From the NCBI GenBank assembly GCA_023525715.1, contig CM042011.1:63624354-63688353 (forward strand): a stretch of 64,000 bases of DNA, read 5' to 3'. This document shows positions 1-16,929 of this stretch, piece by piece; the stretch's first letter is position 1; the number at the start of each line of letters is the position of its first letter. This DNA comes from Cichorium intybus (Eukaryota > Streptophyta > Magnoliopsida > Asterales > Asteraceae). Under the pieces are notes generated by a model. The model saw nothing but the letters and a program-made list of their open reading frames with translations. It was not told where the DNA came from and searched no databases. The translations under genes were made by a program, and so were the position numbers.

Positions 1-841
1 GTTGTCCGTGTAACGAGCTTTCAGAAATACCATCCCAGACCAGACGATATTAGGTGGTAAGGTGCATAAGTCCCACTCATTTTAAACTTACCGGCTCGAA
101 CAACAAAGGCCACAGATTGACTTTTCCTTCCTAAATTCCAATCCTAAAACATTTCAATCTTCTAAAACTCGTAAAACTCAGCTTGTTTGACTAACTAATA
201 GCATGGTCACAACTAAATAGTATCTCTTGAAAAATACTAATGCTATCACAATCACAAACCATTCGTTTCAAAATTGCAATTTATTAAAAATTTTGAAAAA
301 TATTGCTAAAAATTTGAAAATTGATCATTTCTGCAAAAATTTCAAAAAATTTCTCTTTCGACCGTCCACACCCCACACTTAAAACCGTACAACGTCCCCG
401 TTGTACACAATTATTTCAAAACAAGGGAGAAAGAGTTACCCCTTTTGGACGATAGATTGCTTGGTGCTCAGTATCACAGGTATAATTGCGAACAAACGGA
501 TCCTTGATTTCGTATTCCGGAGTTGTAGCGCTACAGTGAACACGCCGGTGGTCAAGACAAGTGGAGGGGGAACGGTGACCCCACACTTATCTGAGACAAC
601 TCCTTCTCATTTGGTATATCATGCATAACTCAACAAACAAATTAAAAGCAAACATAACAAAATATAAACAAAGATACAGATAGTGGTGTCATAAATTCTG
701 TACATATATCCCAAAAATAAAATAAAAAGAAAAAGAAAGAAAAAGTACATCAATCATCATCATGGTGGGTCCCGGATGGACCTGCCCCATCATCGCCAGA
801 GGGGTGAGGTGGAATGTCATCAAAATGCATCCGCAGCATGA
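1..841. other. gene-free stretch beside Athila-like relic
   Basis: I see no coding exon here. The sequence is AT-rich at 200-360. Around 370 the plus strand reads CCACACCCCACACTTAAAAC, whose complement is a purine-rich AAGTGTGGGG tract resembling the polypurine tracts of Athila-type Ty3 elements. Since an Athila-type ORF1 relic lies just to the right on the minus strand, this stretch may be the downstream part of the same decayed element. No LTR boundary could be defined. Confidence 0.35.
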
Positions 842-1575
842 TCATCCTCTGCGTCTCCGCCATCGAGCGATCATGTGCCTCCCGGGCAGACATCCTCTGA
901 CTGAGGTCCTGAATGGCTGAGGTGCTGGCTCGGCGGGTACCTCCCGCCTCTGTCGTCTCCGGCCCGGCTGGGCATATGCGGGCTGGGGTGCCTGGGGAGG
1001 CTCTGTAGGTGCTCGGATGAACTGCCCCGGGCGCTGCTGCTCAATGAGCCGCATCCTCTCCAAAGTGCACGCCGTAGTGCGAGATGGAGGTAGAGCGGTC
1101 AAGGAGGCAGCCACGGGGGTAGTAAGAATCCCATATAAACGGGCCAGGCGGGTAATGAAATACCCCCGGGCCAATGGACTGCTAGTGGAGGCTCCCGTCG
1201 AGTGGGTGGAGAGGGCAACTGTGAGGGCGTAGGGGAGGTGGAGGAATCGGGACGGGTCGAGGAGAGCCCAGAAGAATGTCATGTCCTCCCCGGACACCTT
1301 CTCGCCCCCTCCCGCTGCATGATGGAGGTGGAGACGATACGGTGCATGAGGCGGTGGAGTGGGTCACGGAGGTGGCTCTCCCTCGAGGTCCCTGCCTCGT
1401 ACATAACGTTGGACAGTGGTGTCCAAATCTCCATGTTGGCAGCTCGGTCCGGCTGCTCCTGGATGCACGCCCCGAAGAACTGCGTGAAGTGGCCTTGCTG
1501 GAGGTCAGCCGGAGTGTATAAGCCGACTCGCCTCCCGAACTCGCGGAGGTTGCACTCCCTCTGTGCACCTCCCAA
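842..1575 (-). pseudogene. Athila-type retrotransposon ORF1 (gag-like) fragment, frameshifted
   Basis: Two overlapping minus-strand reading frames together give one recognisable protein. The upstream part (1575 to about 1280) contains LREFGRRVGLYT and LHRLMHRIVSTS. The downstream part (1297 to 842) contains DPSRFLHLPYALTV, YFITRLARLYGI and RTLERMRLIEQ-like text. These are hallmarks of the plant ATHILA ORF1 / plant transposon protein family. The junction near 1290 needs a frame change, so the copy is broken. No protease, RT or integrase is attached, and the N-terminal part is missing. The local GC content is much higher than in its surroundings. The family call rests on remembered motifs, not a search. 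Confidence 0.6.
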
Positions 1576-1634
1576 ACGAAATCGTATAATCCTGGAACAT
1601 GGATCTGACGCCCGAGGTGTAAAAGCCGCTGTCG

Positions 1635-4600
1635 AACTCTGACCCAGTCAGTTACGTGTCCTAAGATAAATGATCATATAATCCTCCATTCTGCAAGATA
1701 TCATTCGGACATGAGACATGACACATGGACTGAAATCAATCTCAGTGTCCAAGACTTTGTTTCCTGATTTCTGATTTGTGATGATATAGGGCTTCTAATT
1801 GAACATATCAATTTAGTCCTGGCTGCGCCCAGCACTATAAGTTAACACCAAATCACCGAAGGGCCCAAAGATATCGCTTTTCCCGTTAGGGAAAAAGGAA
1901 CGAATAAACTTTGACTCATATGCTTGTATCCTTTACTCATCAAATAATGCATGCTAATACGTTTTATAACATCAAGTTACTGATGCGTTTACGCATTACC
2001 AATGTACAACCGACTTGTAAATTACTACTCATATATCTCCGTTTTAAGATCATAAGATATTATCATCTCAGAATTACTCGTGATAGAATCCATGAAGTAA
2101 TTCTCTGAGAGTGGGTTCCAATACTCAAATCCCCATTTTTAAGTACTCATGAACATTGCAGCAATGCTATTGCTATGTCTAACCTCCTTAGACAATCTAC
2201 AATTCAATTCATGACAGTCTTAATTCACTACTTACTTCCAAAGGTATGAACGACTATGAAATTTTGAATAATCATATTACTCGGGAAGTAAAACATGCAA
2301 AATGAAACACAAGAATAAACAATTGACAAAAGGCAGTAAAAAATACTCATAAATAATTCTATATTATTTAATCATCAAAAGTCAATTACATTTACTTTGT
2401 TACAAGTTTCAAACTAACTATCTAACTACTAAAACTAATATCATCTCTCAGACCAATGCTCCTAGCATGCTGACTATGCTTGACCCTACTCAGAGCCTTC
2501 GTCAAAGGATCTACAGGGTTATCTTCAGATGATACCCTCTTCACGGTGAAGTTCTTCAGCCAAGCTGCTTCCTTTGATGCTTCACTTGCAGCTATGTACT
2601 CTGATTCACAAGTTGAATCAGCCACTGTTTCTTGTTTGGAACTCTTCAAAGTAACCGTTCCACCGTTTAGAAGAAACACCCAGCCCGAATGAGAGCGAAA
2701 GTTGTCTCTATCTGTCTGGAAGCTAGCGTCACTGTACCCACTCACTCTCAACATATCACTGCCACCAAGGACTAGAAGCATGTCCTTTGTCCTCCGCAAA
2801 TACTTGAGAATGTTCTTAACCGATGTCCAATGAGCTTTACCCGGATTTCCCTGATAGTGGCCGACCATGCTCAAAGCAAAGAACACATCAGGGCGAGTAT
2901 ATGTCATAGCGTACATGATCGACCCTACAGCCGAAGCGTAAGGTACCCGACTCATATTAGCTATCTCATCATCTGTACTAGGACTTTGAGTTTTACTCGA
3001 TTTGGCATTGTTCTGGATAGGTAGCTCGTATTTCTTGGAATTTTCCATACTAAAGCTCTTTAGTACCTTATCCAAGTATGTACTTTGACTAAGTCCAATC
3101 AGTCTTTTCTTTCTATCTCTCAAAATCCTTATCCCGAGAATATAGGCTGCTTCTCCTAGGTCTTTCATGGCAAAACACTTTCCAAGCCAGGACTTAACAT
3201 CTTGCAAGGTTGGAATGTCGTTTCCCATGAGTAGTATATCATCGACATACAGTACCAGAAAAGTTACTATACTCCCATTAGTCTAGATATACACGCAGAA
3301 CTCACATTCACTCCTAGAGAAACCAAACTCTTTGACTTTCACATGGAAGCCAAGATTCCAGCTGCGAGATGCTTGTTTCAATCTATAGATGATTTCTCAA
3401 GCTTGCACACTCTATTGGGAAACTTTGCATCTACAAAACCCTGTGGCTGATCCATGTAAACATCCTCAGCTAACTTACCGTTAAGGAAAGCGGTTTTGAC
3501 ATCCTTCTGTCAAATTTCATAATCATGAAATACAACTATGTCGAGCATTATCCTAATAGATTTTATGTTGGCCACTGGTGAGAATGTCTCATCATAGTCA
3601 AACCCAAGGGTTTGAGTGAATCCTTTCGCAACCAGTCGAGCCTTGAAATTGTGTACCTTTCCATCCATGACGACCTTCTTCTTGAAGATCCATTTGCACC
3701 CAACTGTCTTTCGACCTGGTACATTATCAAACAAATTTCAAACTTGGTTTTCATACATGGACTTGATCTCGTTATCCATTGCCTCTTTCTATTTAACAGC
3801 CTCAGGTCCTGCCACTGCTTCCTTGTAGCTAGCTGGCGCATCCAGATTTGTCAGTGTCCTATCACTGACAAACGTGTCACCATATGTAGTGTATGAAAAC
3901 CATAAAACTCAGGTGGCATGCTAACTCTACTGGAACGTCTAAGAGGTAATGAATTGTTTATCGGTTCAACAGGAACTTCTTCATCTGGTTGAGTGCTAGT
4001 ATTATCTAAGGTTCCTTCATTGATTGACTCTTGAATTTCTTCAAGGTCAATGATACTCCTACTGTCCTCTTTGAATATGAGCTCTCTCTTGAAAGACTCA
4101 TCTTCATGCTACAAAGACCACGTTCACACTAGGTCTGTAGAACAAATATCCAAAGGACTGCTTTGGGTAACCAATGAAAATACACTTCTCACTTCTAGCT
4201 GCTAGCTTGTCATGAGTCTCTCGTCTTACGAAATCTTCACAACCCCAGACTTTGATATGTGCTAACAAGGGAACTTTCCCTATCCACATCTCGTGAGGTA
4301 TTTTGGCAACATTCTTTGTAGGGACAAGATTGAGGATGTGGGCGGCTGTCTCTAAAGCATACCCCCAGAAGTGAATAGGAAGAGAAGCTCGACTCATCAT
4401 GGAACGAACCATGTCTAACAAGGTTCGATTACGCCTCTCAGCCACACCATTCAACTGTGGTATCCTAGGAGGAATCAATTGTGAAACTATTCCAAATTCC
4501 TTTAGTTAGTCGTAGAACTCGATACTAAGATACTCTCCGCCTCTATAGGATCTAAGCATCTTTATCTTCCCGCCTAATTGATTCTCGACTTCATGTTTGA

Positions 4601-4828
4601 ATTCTTTGAACTTTTCAAAGGTTTTTTTACTTGTGCTTGATTAAGTAGATACAACCATATCTGTTGTAATCATTTGTAAAAGTCACATAGAATCGATTAG
4701 CATCCCTTCTGGATGATCTGAACGGTCCACACACATCCGTATGTATGAGATCCAACAAACCTTCACCACTTTCACAAGATCCCGTGAAAGGTGATTTTGT
4801 CATCTTTCCCAAAAGAAAAGATTCACAT
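1635..4828 (-). mobile_element. internal fragment of an Angela/Tork-type copia element
   Basis: This segment aligns by eye with the 3' half of element A (about 43950-47300). It has the same 3' non-coding stretch (1640-2400 against 43980-44760), then RNase H, RT and integrase remnants in the same order. Homology stops abruptly near 4828, inside the GAG-pre-integrase/integrase boundary, so gag, protease, leader and both LTRs are absent. It is therefore a truncated relic. The left limit is approximate and abuts the Athila-type relic. Confidence 0.75.
2422..4828 (-). pseudogene. copia pol remnant (integrase, RT, RNase H)
   Basis: Minus-strand pieces in at least two frames encode parts of a copia polyprotein: the integrase start with HTDVCGPF (4627-4812), the integrase catalytic end with PQLNGVAERRNRTLLD (4104-4478), the RT start with KWIFKKK and VAKGFTQ (3510-3734), and RT end plus RNase H with LGKCFAMKDLGEAAYILGI and VPYASAVGSIMYAMTYTRPD (2422-3228). 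Stops and frameshifts separate them. Compared with element A, the RNase H end also lacks about 50 codons between WLKNF and VKRVSS (near 2545). The protein cannot be functional. Confidence 0.8.
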
Positions 4829-7884
<3,056 letters not shown>

Positions 7885-8107
7885 AGTTCATCTAGGAACC
7901 ATAAATAAATTAGGAATCGTGAGAACTGATTACTCATAGTTTATCAATCTTTATTTTTTGTTTTTATTCTCTAACACATTCATTGTTTAAAAAAATTTAA
8001 ATTTAAGAATATAATACGTTTAGTTTTTAATACACATCAATGCTAAGAGCATAATAGGAGGTTTTTTGAGAGTCTTTTAAAGGTTTTTTTTTCAAACAAA
8101 AAGTTTG

Positions 8108-9443
<1,336 letters not shown>

Positions 9444-9518
<75 letters not shown>
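9444..9518. repeat. (TA)n microsatellite
   Basis: Pure TA of about 75 bp between the 8262-9443 element and the next MITE-like element. Confidence 0.97.
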
Positions 9519-9521
<3 letters not shown>

Positions 9522-9720
9522 GGAATATAAAAAAATATGTGACAAAACTCTTCTACAATGGGAAGTGATTTATACAAAACAATTTTCATTCATACACGAT
9601 AATTCATGCATTAGGAGTGTTGTACATTATGATTGGAAAATGTTAAATTGTTGTGTATGAAGAGATATTGTTGTGTACAAATCATTTCTCTTCTATAATG
9701 GGGGGTTATAAAAAATATTT
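9519..9720. mobile_element. about 200-bp MITE-like foldback element
   Basis: The left arm has TTCTACAATGGGAAGTGATT followed by TATACAAAACAAT and TTCATACACGATAAT. The right arm in reverse complement has CCCATTATAGAAGAGAAATG followed by ATTTGTACACAACAAT and CTTCATACACAACAAT. The arms pair over about 60 bp with mismatches. There is no ORF. The left side abuts (TA)n. Ends are approximate. Confidence 0.65.
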
Positions 9721-10307
9721 GGTTTGTGATTTGATAATGACATGATACCAAAAAGTATTAATAAATTTTGTTAAAAACCTTCACTACCGTGGATGTTTTA
9801 ACATTTTATTGTTAAAATTAAATAGATTACTAATTTTGATATATTTATTATTCATTTAGATAATATATATAAAAATGTAAATTTTTTAAAAGCAATGGTT
9901 TTATTAAATAATGAATAGTTGGTTGTGTCTATTCTTAACCTTTTATGGTTATCATATATATTATAGTGATTTTTTTTTTCAAATATAAAGTAATTTGACA
10001 AACCTCTTACAAAAATAGGGTGGGGTTTCGGTTTTTCTTGCGAAAATAAGGCAATATTACCAAAGTTCAAACCGTTTATTTTAAAACTTATAATTCCAAC
10101 CCTCTAACGTTACAATTTTAACCCTTCAAATTCTATATCATTATTTATTTATACCTTTTACCTGTTATCATTTACTTTTTTTTTATTTTAATTACATATA
10201 ATATATAAATCTTGCTATCTAAGATAGTTAATTAAAATTTATAGACCATTTCTTACAAATTATACCTTTTATAAGAAGCTTCTTTTTAGGGTTACGTTTG
10301 TTAATGT

Positions 10308-10890
10308 AACATCTGCGTTTTGAGCCTAGGAGTTTTGAGCTTAAATCGATAAAATAAAATTATTTTTGAAAATAAAAGAAACAAATAAATAAATAATTTT
10401 AAATTTTATTATATTGTTATAATATGGATCAATGAGCCAATAAAGTTATCATGAACGGTTCGAAGATTTATAAGTTACTTTAACTAAAAATAAGAAATTT
10501 AGTCATAAGGACTAAAATTGACATTTGGCCAAACTTATCCTAATTAACTTTGACTAGTCAAGAACTTAGAAAAATTGAGAAAATACATGAAGGAATTGAT
10601 GTAGGGAATTAGATTAAGTCAAATGATTCCTTAAGTTAAAATTTTGGACCAAATTGTGATGATTTTAGTGATAATGACCATTTCTCCCGAATTGTGAAAC
10701 TAGAGGTTAAGGCTGATCTAGACAATGACTTAAGTGAAAATAAATCATGTTAATTGGGGAAAAGGTGCAAAGTTAGAAACTTCTAATTAAAGAGTTAACT
10801 TTTGGGTGGTGGTTGAAGGAAAAACATACGTTAGGGACTTGTATAAATTGGAGATCTCTTCCCATTTCTTCACTTGAACGAAATCAACAA

Positions 10891-10893
<3 letters not shown>
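10308..10893 (+). mobile_element. possible partial Ty3/gypsy LTR
   Basis: The stretch starts near TGTAACATCTGCGTTTTGAG, a typical beginning for plant Ty3/gypsy LTRs. About 540 bp later it carries a TATA-like TTGTATAAATT (10839-10849) followed by TCTTCCCATTTCTTCAC, resembling a U3/R boundary. It stops at a (TA)n array. No second LTR or internal region was found. The sequence 9721-10307 before it is AT-rich with no gene seen. Confidence 0.35.

Positions 10894-10962
<69 letters not shown>
10894..10962. repeat. (TA)n microsatellite
   Basis: Pure alternating TA forming the left border of the 10963-11664 inverted-repeat element. Confidence 0.97.
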
Positions 10963-10964
<2 letters not shown>

Positions 10965-11661
10965 AGGTTGTAGAAGTTGCTGGGCGGTAGGCAGGCGGTC
11001 GACTGGGGCCTAGGATTAGTCGGTCTAGGCGAGGACTAGTCGGCGCCTAGGCGGGGAGTATTAATTGTAATAAAATTTATTTTTCAAAATTTAAATATTA
11101 CCTATATCCTTACAAAATTAATAAATAAGCATAAAAGTTGACAAATCTAGGTATTTAAATATGTAAGTTATCAAACATCAGAATCTTTAAAATAATTAAT
11201 GATATTTTTAACAATTTTAATCATCAATAATCATAACTTAGCCACTGATTTTTATAATTTATATATACAATAAAAAATTGAAATTAATAACAAAATACAA
11301 TATATATTATCAATATAATAAAATATATAATATATTTTATTATTCTAAAAGTTTGAAATTTTCTAAATTTAAATTCAAAAATCTAAAAATTTCATAGTTT
11401 TTGAAAAATTTTGAAATTTGAAATTTTTTGAAAAATTTGAAATTTTTTGAAAAATTTGAAAATTTGAAATTTTTTGAAAATTTGAAAATTTTAAATTTTG
11501 AAAATTTAAAAATTTGGCCGCCTAGACCCGCCTAAACCCGATTTTGACCGTCGTTGACCAAATCCGCCTAACTTGACCGCCTACCACTAATTGTAGGCAG
11601 AACCCGTCCGCCTAGCGCCTAGGCACAGCCTAGGCGGCCGCCTAGGCCGACTTTTACAACA

Positions 11662-11664
<3 letters not shown>
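10963..11664. mobile_element. 702-bp inverted-repeat element with CCTAGGCGG-rich ends
   Basis: Left terminus CAAGGTTGTAGAAGTTGCTG; right terminus in reverse complement CAGTGTTGTAAAAGTCGGCC. Both subterminal zones are rich in short GC words such as CGCCTAGGCGG and GGCCTAGG in both orientations, inside an otherwise very AT-rich core. The core has a run of TTTGAAAATTT-like words at 11395-11510. (TA)n lies on both sides. There is no ORF. It is probably a non-autonomous DNA transposon. I do not assign a superfamily. Confidence 0.65.

Positions 11665-11744
<80 letters not shown>
11665..11744. repeat. (TA)n microsatellite
   Basis: Pure TA, about 80 bp, the right border of the preceding inverted-repeat element. 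Confidence 0.97.
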
Positions 11745-11746
<2 letters not shown>

Positions 11747-13623
11747 GACCAAATGATTTTTCTGCAACTTAAACTCTGTAACAAATTCTTAACAAGGACC
11801 AATGTGTTTTAAAATGATGTTTAAACGTAAATTGCCTATTTTTTTAAGATGTTTGAGATTTAAAGTTTCACAATGGATGATTTATAAACAATGTGATAAA
11901 TTGTGGGTTTAAAAATGCGTTTTTATAAAAAGCCTTTAGCGAGGGTGCTTTAGTTAACTTTGTTACGTTTGTTTTTGGACTTTTGATTCGCGTCATTTGT
12001 AGATACACATTTCAAGAACTTATTTTATGTTTTATGTTTGTTAGAAATTGGCTAAAAAAGCATTGACATCTTCTAGTTTACGAATAGCTTATTTTTTAAA
12101 TGATATTATCTGTAGATCAATTTGTAATTAAGCAAGAGTTTCAACTACTTAAAATTATTCTATAAATATTTATTAAAAAAATATTTGGTTAACCTATATT
12201 AAGATTGAATTTTGGTCGTTGGAATTTTTATCCGATATCTAATCTTTCGTTTTATTGTAAATTTATAGTACATGTAAATAAATATTATTTGTGGATAAAT
12301 ATTTTGGAAAATAAATTTGTCAACTAAGTAAACTAAGAATACATATAATTACACTTAAAATGTTTTCGTTGCAAAGGGTTATCGCTATGACTTTAAAATT
12401 ATTTATACCTTTTGTGGTTCACATATATAAAAAAGTTAAACGTAATCAGAAAAACAGTTTTTCTAAAAACAAAAAACCAAGCTATCGGTTTTCAAAATAG
12501 TTTGTTTTTTCGCTAAATAGGTTGGCCTTGAATTAGTGGCTAAGTATATGTGTATATATAATATATGTTACCATATTGGTAGTTGAATATGATATGCATT
12601 TCAATAACAACTAATCGGTTCGATCCTAAACTATCAATTCGGTCCTAAAAACTAATCGGTTCGGTCCTAAACCACTAATCGGTTCGGTCCTACATTAGTT
12701 AATTGGTCCGACTCGGTTTTAATACCGAAATCTCGAACCAATACCGTATACTCATTTTCGGTTCGGTCTTCGATCTTAAAACTTTTACGATTTCGGTTCA
12801 GTTCGGTTTTGGACCGGGCTAATCCCTATACATCATCTTTAATTAATTAAATAGTTTAAACAAATAAACTTATTAGAATGTAGTTAAGGTAAAATATAAA
12901 ATTTTGAAATATAAAATGTATAAACAAAAAATATGATAAAAACTAAAATGCTAAAAATATAAATTTATAGGGTCAAAAATGAAAATTTAAAAATAAACGG
13001 CTCCATTTTGTATAAGAATTGCTCTATTTTTATAAAAAATATTCAAACCACCCTATATTTGCAAAGGGTTTTTAAAATCACCCTATGCAAAAAAAACTCA
13101 TATTATAATGCCAAGTGTCTAACTGAATACATATTTTATTTGTTTTGCTAGTTGAATGTCTATTTAATCAAACTCATGTGACAATAACGTGGGATTTGGA
13201 GATGTTTGGGTTCTTTATCTACTGGCGAGCGGATGCATTCTCACGTGCATATTTATGACATTTCTGACGTGCCAAATGTCATTACCTTGCGGTTATAAAC
13301 TTCATGATTAAACGTTAATCTCGGCAAAATTTATCCCTAATATACCTCTTCTATTTTTGGAAGCAACATATGTCTCTGCAATTCAACCAAATTGCGCAGA
13401 AATTTTTTGAAACCTGGTTTCGTAATCTACAAACCTATCTTCTCCATCTTTCTCTCTCTAAACAACCCTAGAGAGAGAAGGAGGTGGATCATGATCTACG
13501 TAATTCGTCAACATAGGTCATGATCTATTCGTTTCTAGTCAATTCATCTCTTTCTCTGTCAATCCACAACCAATCAAACCGTCCTCAAAGACCTCTCTCT
13601 TCGTATCGCAAATCATTTAAAAA
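11745..13623 (+). promoter_or_regulatory. upstream region of the MYOB gene
   Basis: Non-coding and AT-rich. At 12610-12720 a word of the form CTAATCGGTTCGGTCCTAAA recurs three to four times. A plausible TATA box (TTATAAA) lies at about 13293-13299. The pyrimidine-rich CATCTTTCTCTCTCTAAAC at about 13447-13466 would be in the 5' leader of the gene starting at 13624. The transcription start is not defined by sequence alone. Confidence 0.45.
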
Positions 13624-16173
13624 ATGGCATTATCGAATAGATCATTGAAGACGTTCGTGGTAGAAGAGCTCGGTGAATTCCCTCATTTCCTGCTATGGGC
13701 TATTCTCGAATGGATATTAATCGCATCTCTTTACATCGATGGGTTACTTGCGTTTCTCTCGAGCACATTCGCCAAGATCTTTGAGCTGGAACCACCATGT
13801 GTGCTCTGCACACGTGTCGACCATGCACTCGTGGGTAAAGACCCGGATACTTATTACAACGACTCCATTTGTGAGTGCCACAAAAAAGACATATCTTCGT
13901 TGGCGTATTGCCATGTTCATAGAAAGCTTGCGAATATCCAAAACATGTGTGAAGGTTGTCTTTTTGCGTTTGCAACTGAGAAAGAATCTGATAAAAAGTC
14001 GCTTTTGGGGAGGATGCAGAAAGAGAAGGATGGGTTTACTGAAGACGAAAAGAAGGTTTTGAAGCCGGTCAATAGGTGTTCGTGTTGTGGTGAGCCTTTG
14101 AAAATGAGAGCCGCTTCTAAAGATTACACTAGAAGCCTTTCAAACCTTCGTGCTTCTGCTATTATAGCCACGTCTCCTAGAGCGACTTCTCCTAGAACGT
14201 GTTTCACGCCAACAGCACGGAGAACCGAGGATTCACGGTATACAGAGCTCAAATTTGTATCTGATCATACGGAGCATGATATGCAAGAGTACGACTTCGC
14301 TTTAAGCACATATGCCAAAAGTGAGTTTTTTTCACTACTTGCAAGTAGAGATACACAAACAGTGTTTTTCTGGACAAATTAAAGAACCGGTCCTTGTTAC
14401 GGTCCAAGTCTAGTTTATTTCATTTTAGGACCTTTAACAAAATCAGACTAACATTTCATATAACTTACAATGACAAACGACAAACGTGACTTGATATTTG
14501 GAAAGATCCCAACGAATTTGTAAAAGTATATTTAGTTCATAATAATAAGTTATATAAAAAAGGTTTAATCATGGTTTGCTGGAGGTTTTCAAAAATCTAT
14601 GTGATACTAATTACTAAATACTTGTATAAAAATGTTTATATAAATAACACTAAATTTTAATCTTTTGACAAAAGATATTTGACATAATAAAAGAAGATCC
14701 ACTTGAACCGAAACTGATCTAAAACTGGTTTTTCGGTTTAGAACTTATTCTACTCCGGTTTTAAACCGTCCCTTGTACGGAGATGGAACTGTTTAAGGAT
14801 TGGCGAGCCATGACTGAGACCGGTCATAAGTGTGGTCTATTTTAGGACAGGTTTCAAGTGAGGACACAAATTTAATATTGTACTGTCCGCCTATCTCTAC
14901 TTGCAAATCCTGTTTCTTTATTATCTTTTGAGTATTGTCGATCATGTGTAGAAGTTGACATGAAATCTTGAACAATGACATTGCCACAGATGAGGAAATG
15001 CATGAAGACTGTTGGAGAACTCCACATTTATTAAGAAGTAACAAGTTTTTTGGGATCCCACTCACAGATTCAGCTGTAGTTAGCCCTAAATGGGCTAACA
15101 GGACTCCTTATAAAGCATCAATGGAAAAATCCGATTTGCTATCAGAGTCAATAGATGAAGCTTCAGGAGATGATGAGTCGTGTCTTCAACAGATAAAGAA
15201 ACAAGCGCGCATAGACCAAAAGGCTCTTATGAAATTGTCTATGGAACTTGATGAAGAAAGAAGTGCTGCTGCTATTGCAGCTAATAATGCTATGGCAATG
15301 ATCACACGGTTACAAGCTGAGAAGGCATCTGTTCAAATGGAGGCGTTACAGTATCAAAGAATGATGGAAGAGCATGTTGATTATGATAAAGAAGCTATTA
15401 AAATACTTAAAGATATGTTAGCTAAGAGAGATGAAGACTTGAAGGTTATGGAATCAGAACTCAAGAGTTACAGAGAGAAATATGGAGAAATTAGGAAAGT
15501 AGGTAGCGATCAATGTGAAGCTGATGCTGATGAATATTACCAGGAATGGAAATCTCAATCTTCGTCATCCATTAGTGAGAAATCCGAGTCCCGGAGCCCT
15601 TTAAAGGATCAGGATCACGATCATGAGTTCGAGAGCCCTTTGGTGAAGGACGATGACGATCATGACGACGATTTTGAGTCATGGAGCCCTCTGGGAACGG
15701 ATGGCAAAGATGGCGAGAGCCACTCCGGAAGAGGCACCTCAATGTTAAATTTTGAAACTGAAAAATATCAGCTTTACGAGATGTTAAAGAATCTTGAAAA
15801 TCATATCCAGACGTCTTCAATGGAGGATGAATGGGAGGATGATGAAGATAAAGATATAGGTACGTATAACTATTTATGTTCTTTACTTGAATGCACTGTT
15901 TTCTTTCTTTCTTTTCTTAAACTTGATTAATTAATATGGGTTTAATGTGGGTTGGCAGTTAAAGAAAATAGGGCAACCCTAAAAAGAGAGGTATCCTTAA
16001 TCAGGGAGAGATTGAGAGCCTTAGAAGCAGATAGTGGATTCTTGAAGCATACTGCGATGACACTTCAAAAGGGTGAAAAAGGAGCCGAACTTTTAACAGA
16101 GATAGCTCAACATCTACGGAAGTTACGTCATTGGGAAGCATCTGAGGGCTTAAACACGCCACATGCGGCCTAG
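13624..16173 (+). CDS. myosin-binding protein, MYOB family (GTD-binding domain)
   Basis: Three exons: 13624-14320, 14990-15859 and 15959-16173. Introns begin GTGAGT and GTACGT and end CACAG and GGCAG. Phases match, giving 593 residues. The N-terminus (FVVEELGEFPHFLLWAILEW) enters a hydrophobic segment at about residues 21-48, a membrane anchor. A cysteine-rich zone follows (C59/C62, a CHKK...CHVH...CEGC stretch to about 112, and CSCC at 152-155). Residues about 303-395 form a coiled coil typical of the GTD-binding (DUF593) domain, which binds the globular tail of class XI myosins. An acidic Ser/Asp-rich linker and a C-terminal coiled coil (about 523-575) complete it. Family members act as myosin receptors on vesicles that drive cytoplasmic streaming. 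The length suits the shorter MYOB4-7-like proteins rather than MYOB1-3. No breaks are seen. Exon 1 reads on into the intron to a stop at 14382 if unspliced. Confidence 0.9.
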
Positions 16174-16444
16174 ATTTCTCCATAATTGTATGTTTGTTAG
16201 CAACCCTATTAGTGGTTATAAGTCTCTGGGTCCTTGATAGGAGACCGTTATTTCAGTTTCATTCTTAGTTCCCGCTTCAGCTTCACCGTTTCCATTATAT
16301 GTTACGTATTAATTAGTTTTTTAAGTGAAAATTTTATATTTACTTGCTTCGTACCACTTGCAATATGCATCATAAGAAGGAAGTGGTAGATTGTTAATAC
16401 CTTGCCACCTGAACACCTTAACCCAAATTTGTATTGCCCCTTCA
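16174..16444 (+). other. 3' flank of MYOB gene; ends in TSD CTTCA
   Basis: Non-coding 3' untranslated and downstream DNA of the MYOB gene up to the copia insertion. The last five bases (16440-16444, CTTCA) are the target-site duplication of the TNT1-like element. From about 16394 an open frame runs to the insertion point and continues beyond it (see 21864-22122). Confidence 0.6.
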
Positions 16445-16752
16445 TGTTAGGATCGAGACACTTAGCATACGAACACTAAACTCACACACTCGGCTCACAA
16501 ATTAAGAACACAAGAATTTAACGTGGTTCGGTCCAAAATGACCTACGTCCACGGCGGATAACTAGGAATGTATATTGCTTCTGTGTTTATTTGTGTTGTG
16601 GTACATTTGGTTTGATGCTATGCTGCCCTTTATATAGGCTTAGAAGGCAATGTGAAATCAAAATAAAAATTAGGCTACCTAACAAAATTTGTCAAGGCTT
16701 TGAAAAATTCTTCACCTAATTTTGCCTTTGAAAATTCTTCACCAACTTAACA
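16445..16752 (-). repeat. 3' LTR of TNT1-like copia
   Basis: 308 bp, TGTTAGG at the left and ACTTAACA at the right on the plus strand. Nearly identical to 21556-21863. Confidence 0.96.
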
Positions 16753-16764
16753 ATCTCCCACTTG
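16753..16764 (-). promoter_or_regulatory. polypurine tract of TNT1-like copia
   Basis: On the minus strand CAAGTGGGAGAT immediately precedes the 3' LTR. This is the standard position and composition of the primer for plus-strand DNA synthesis. Confidence 0.85.
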
Positions 16765-16929
16765 AAGATTTTGAACTACGTAGTCTTTCGCTACCGTCCA
16801 ATTGTTGCAACAATTCTTCAATCTCTCACTTGAAGCCACGGAACAATCTTCACCTGCGCTTCAACTGTGTATTAAAAAAAAAAAAACACTTTCGATCTTA
16901 GCTCATTCCTAGTTACCCTGGCCTTCTCT

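Noticed and set aside
1017..1642. Plus-strand frames opposite the Athila-type ORF1
   Set aside because: Only the minus strand gives recognisable family motifs.
14281..14382. Extension of MYOB exon 1 to a stop at 14382
   Set aside because: A GTGAGT donor at 14321 joins in phase to the CACAG acceptor at 14989, which restores the family sequence; the read-through part is intron.
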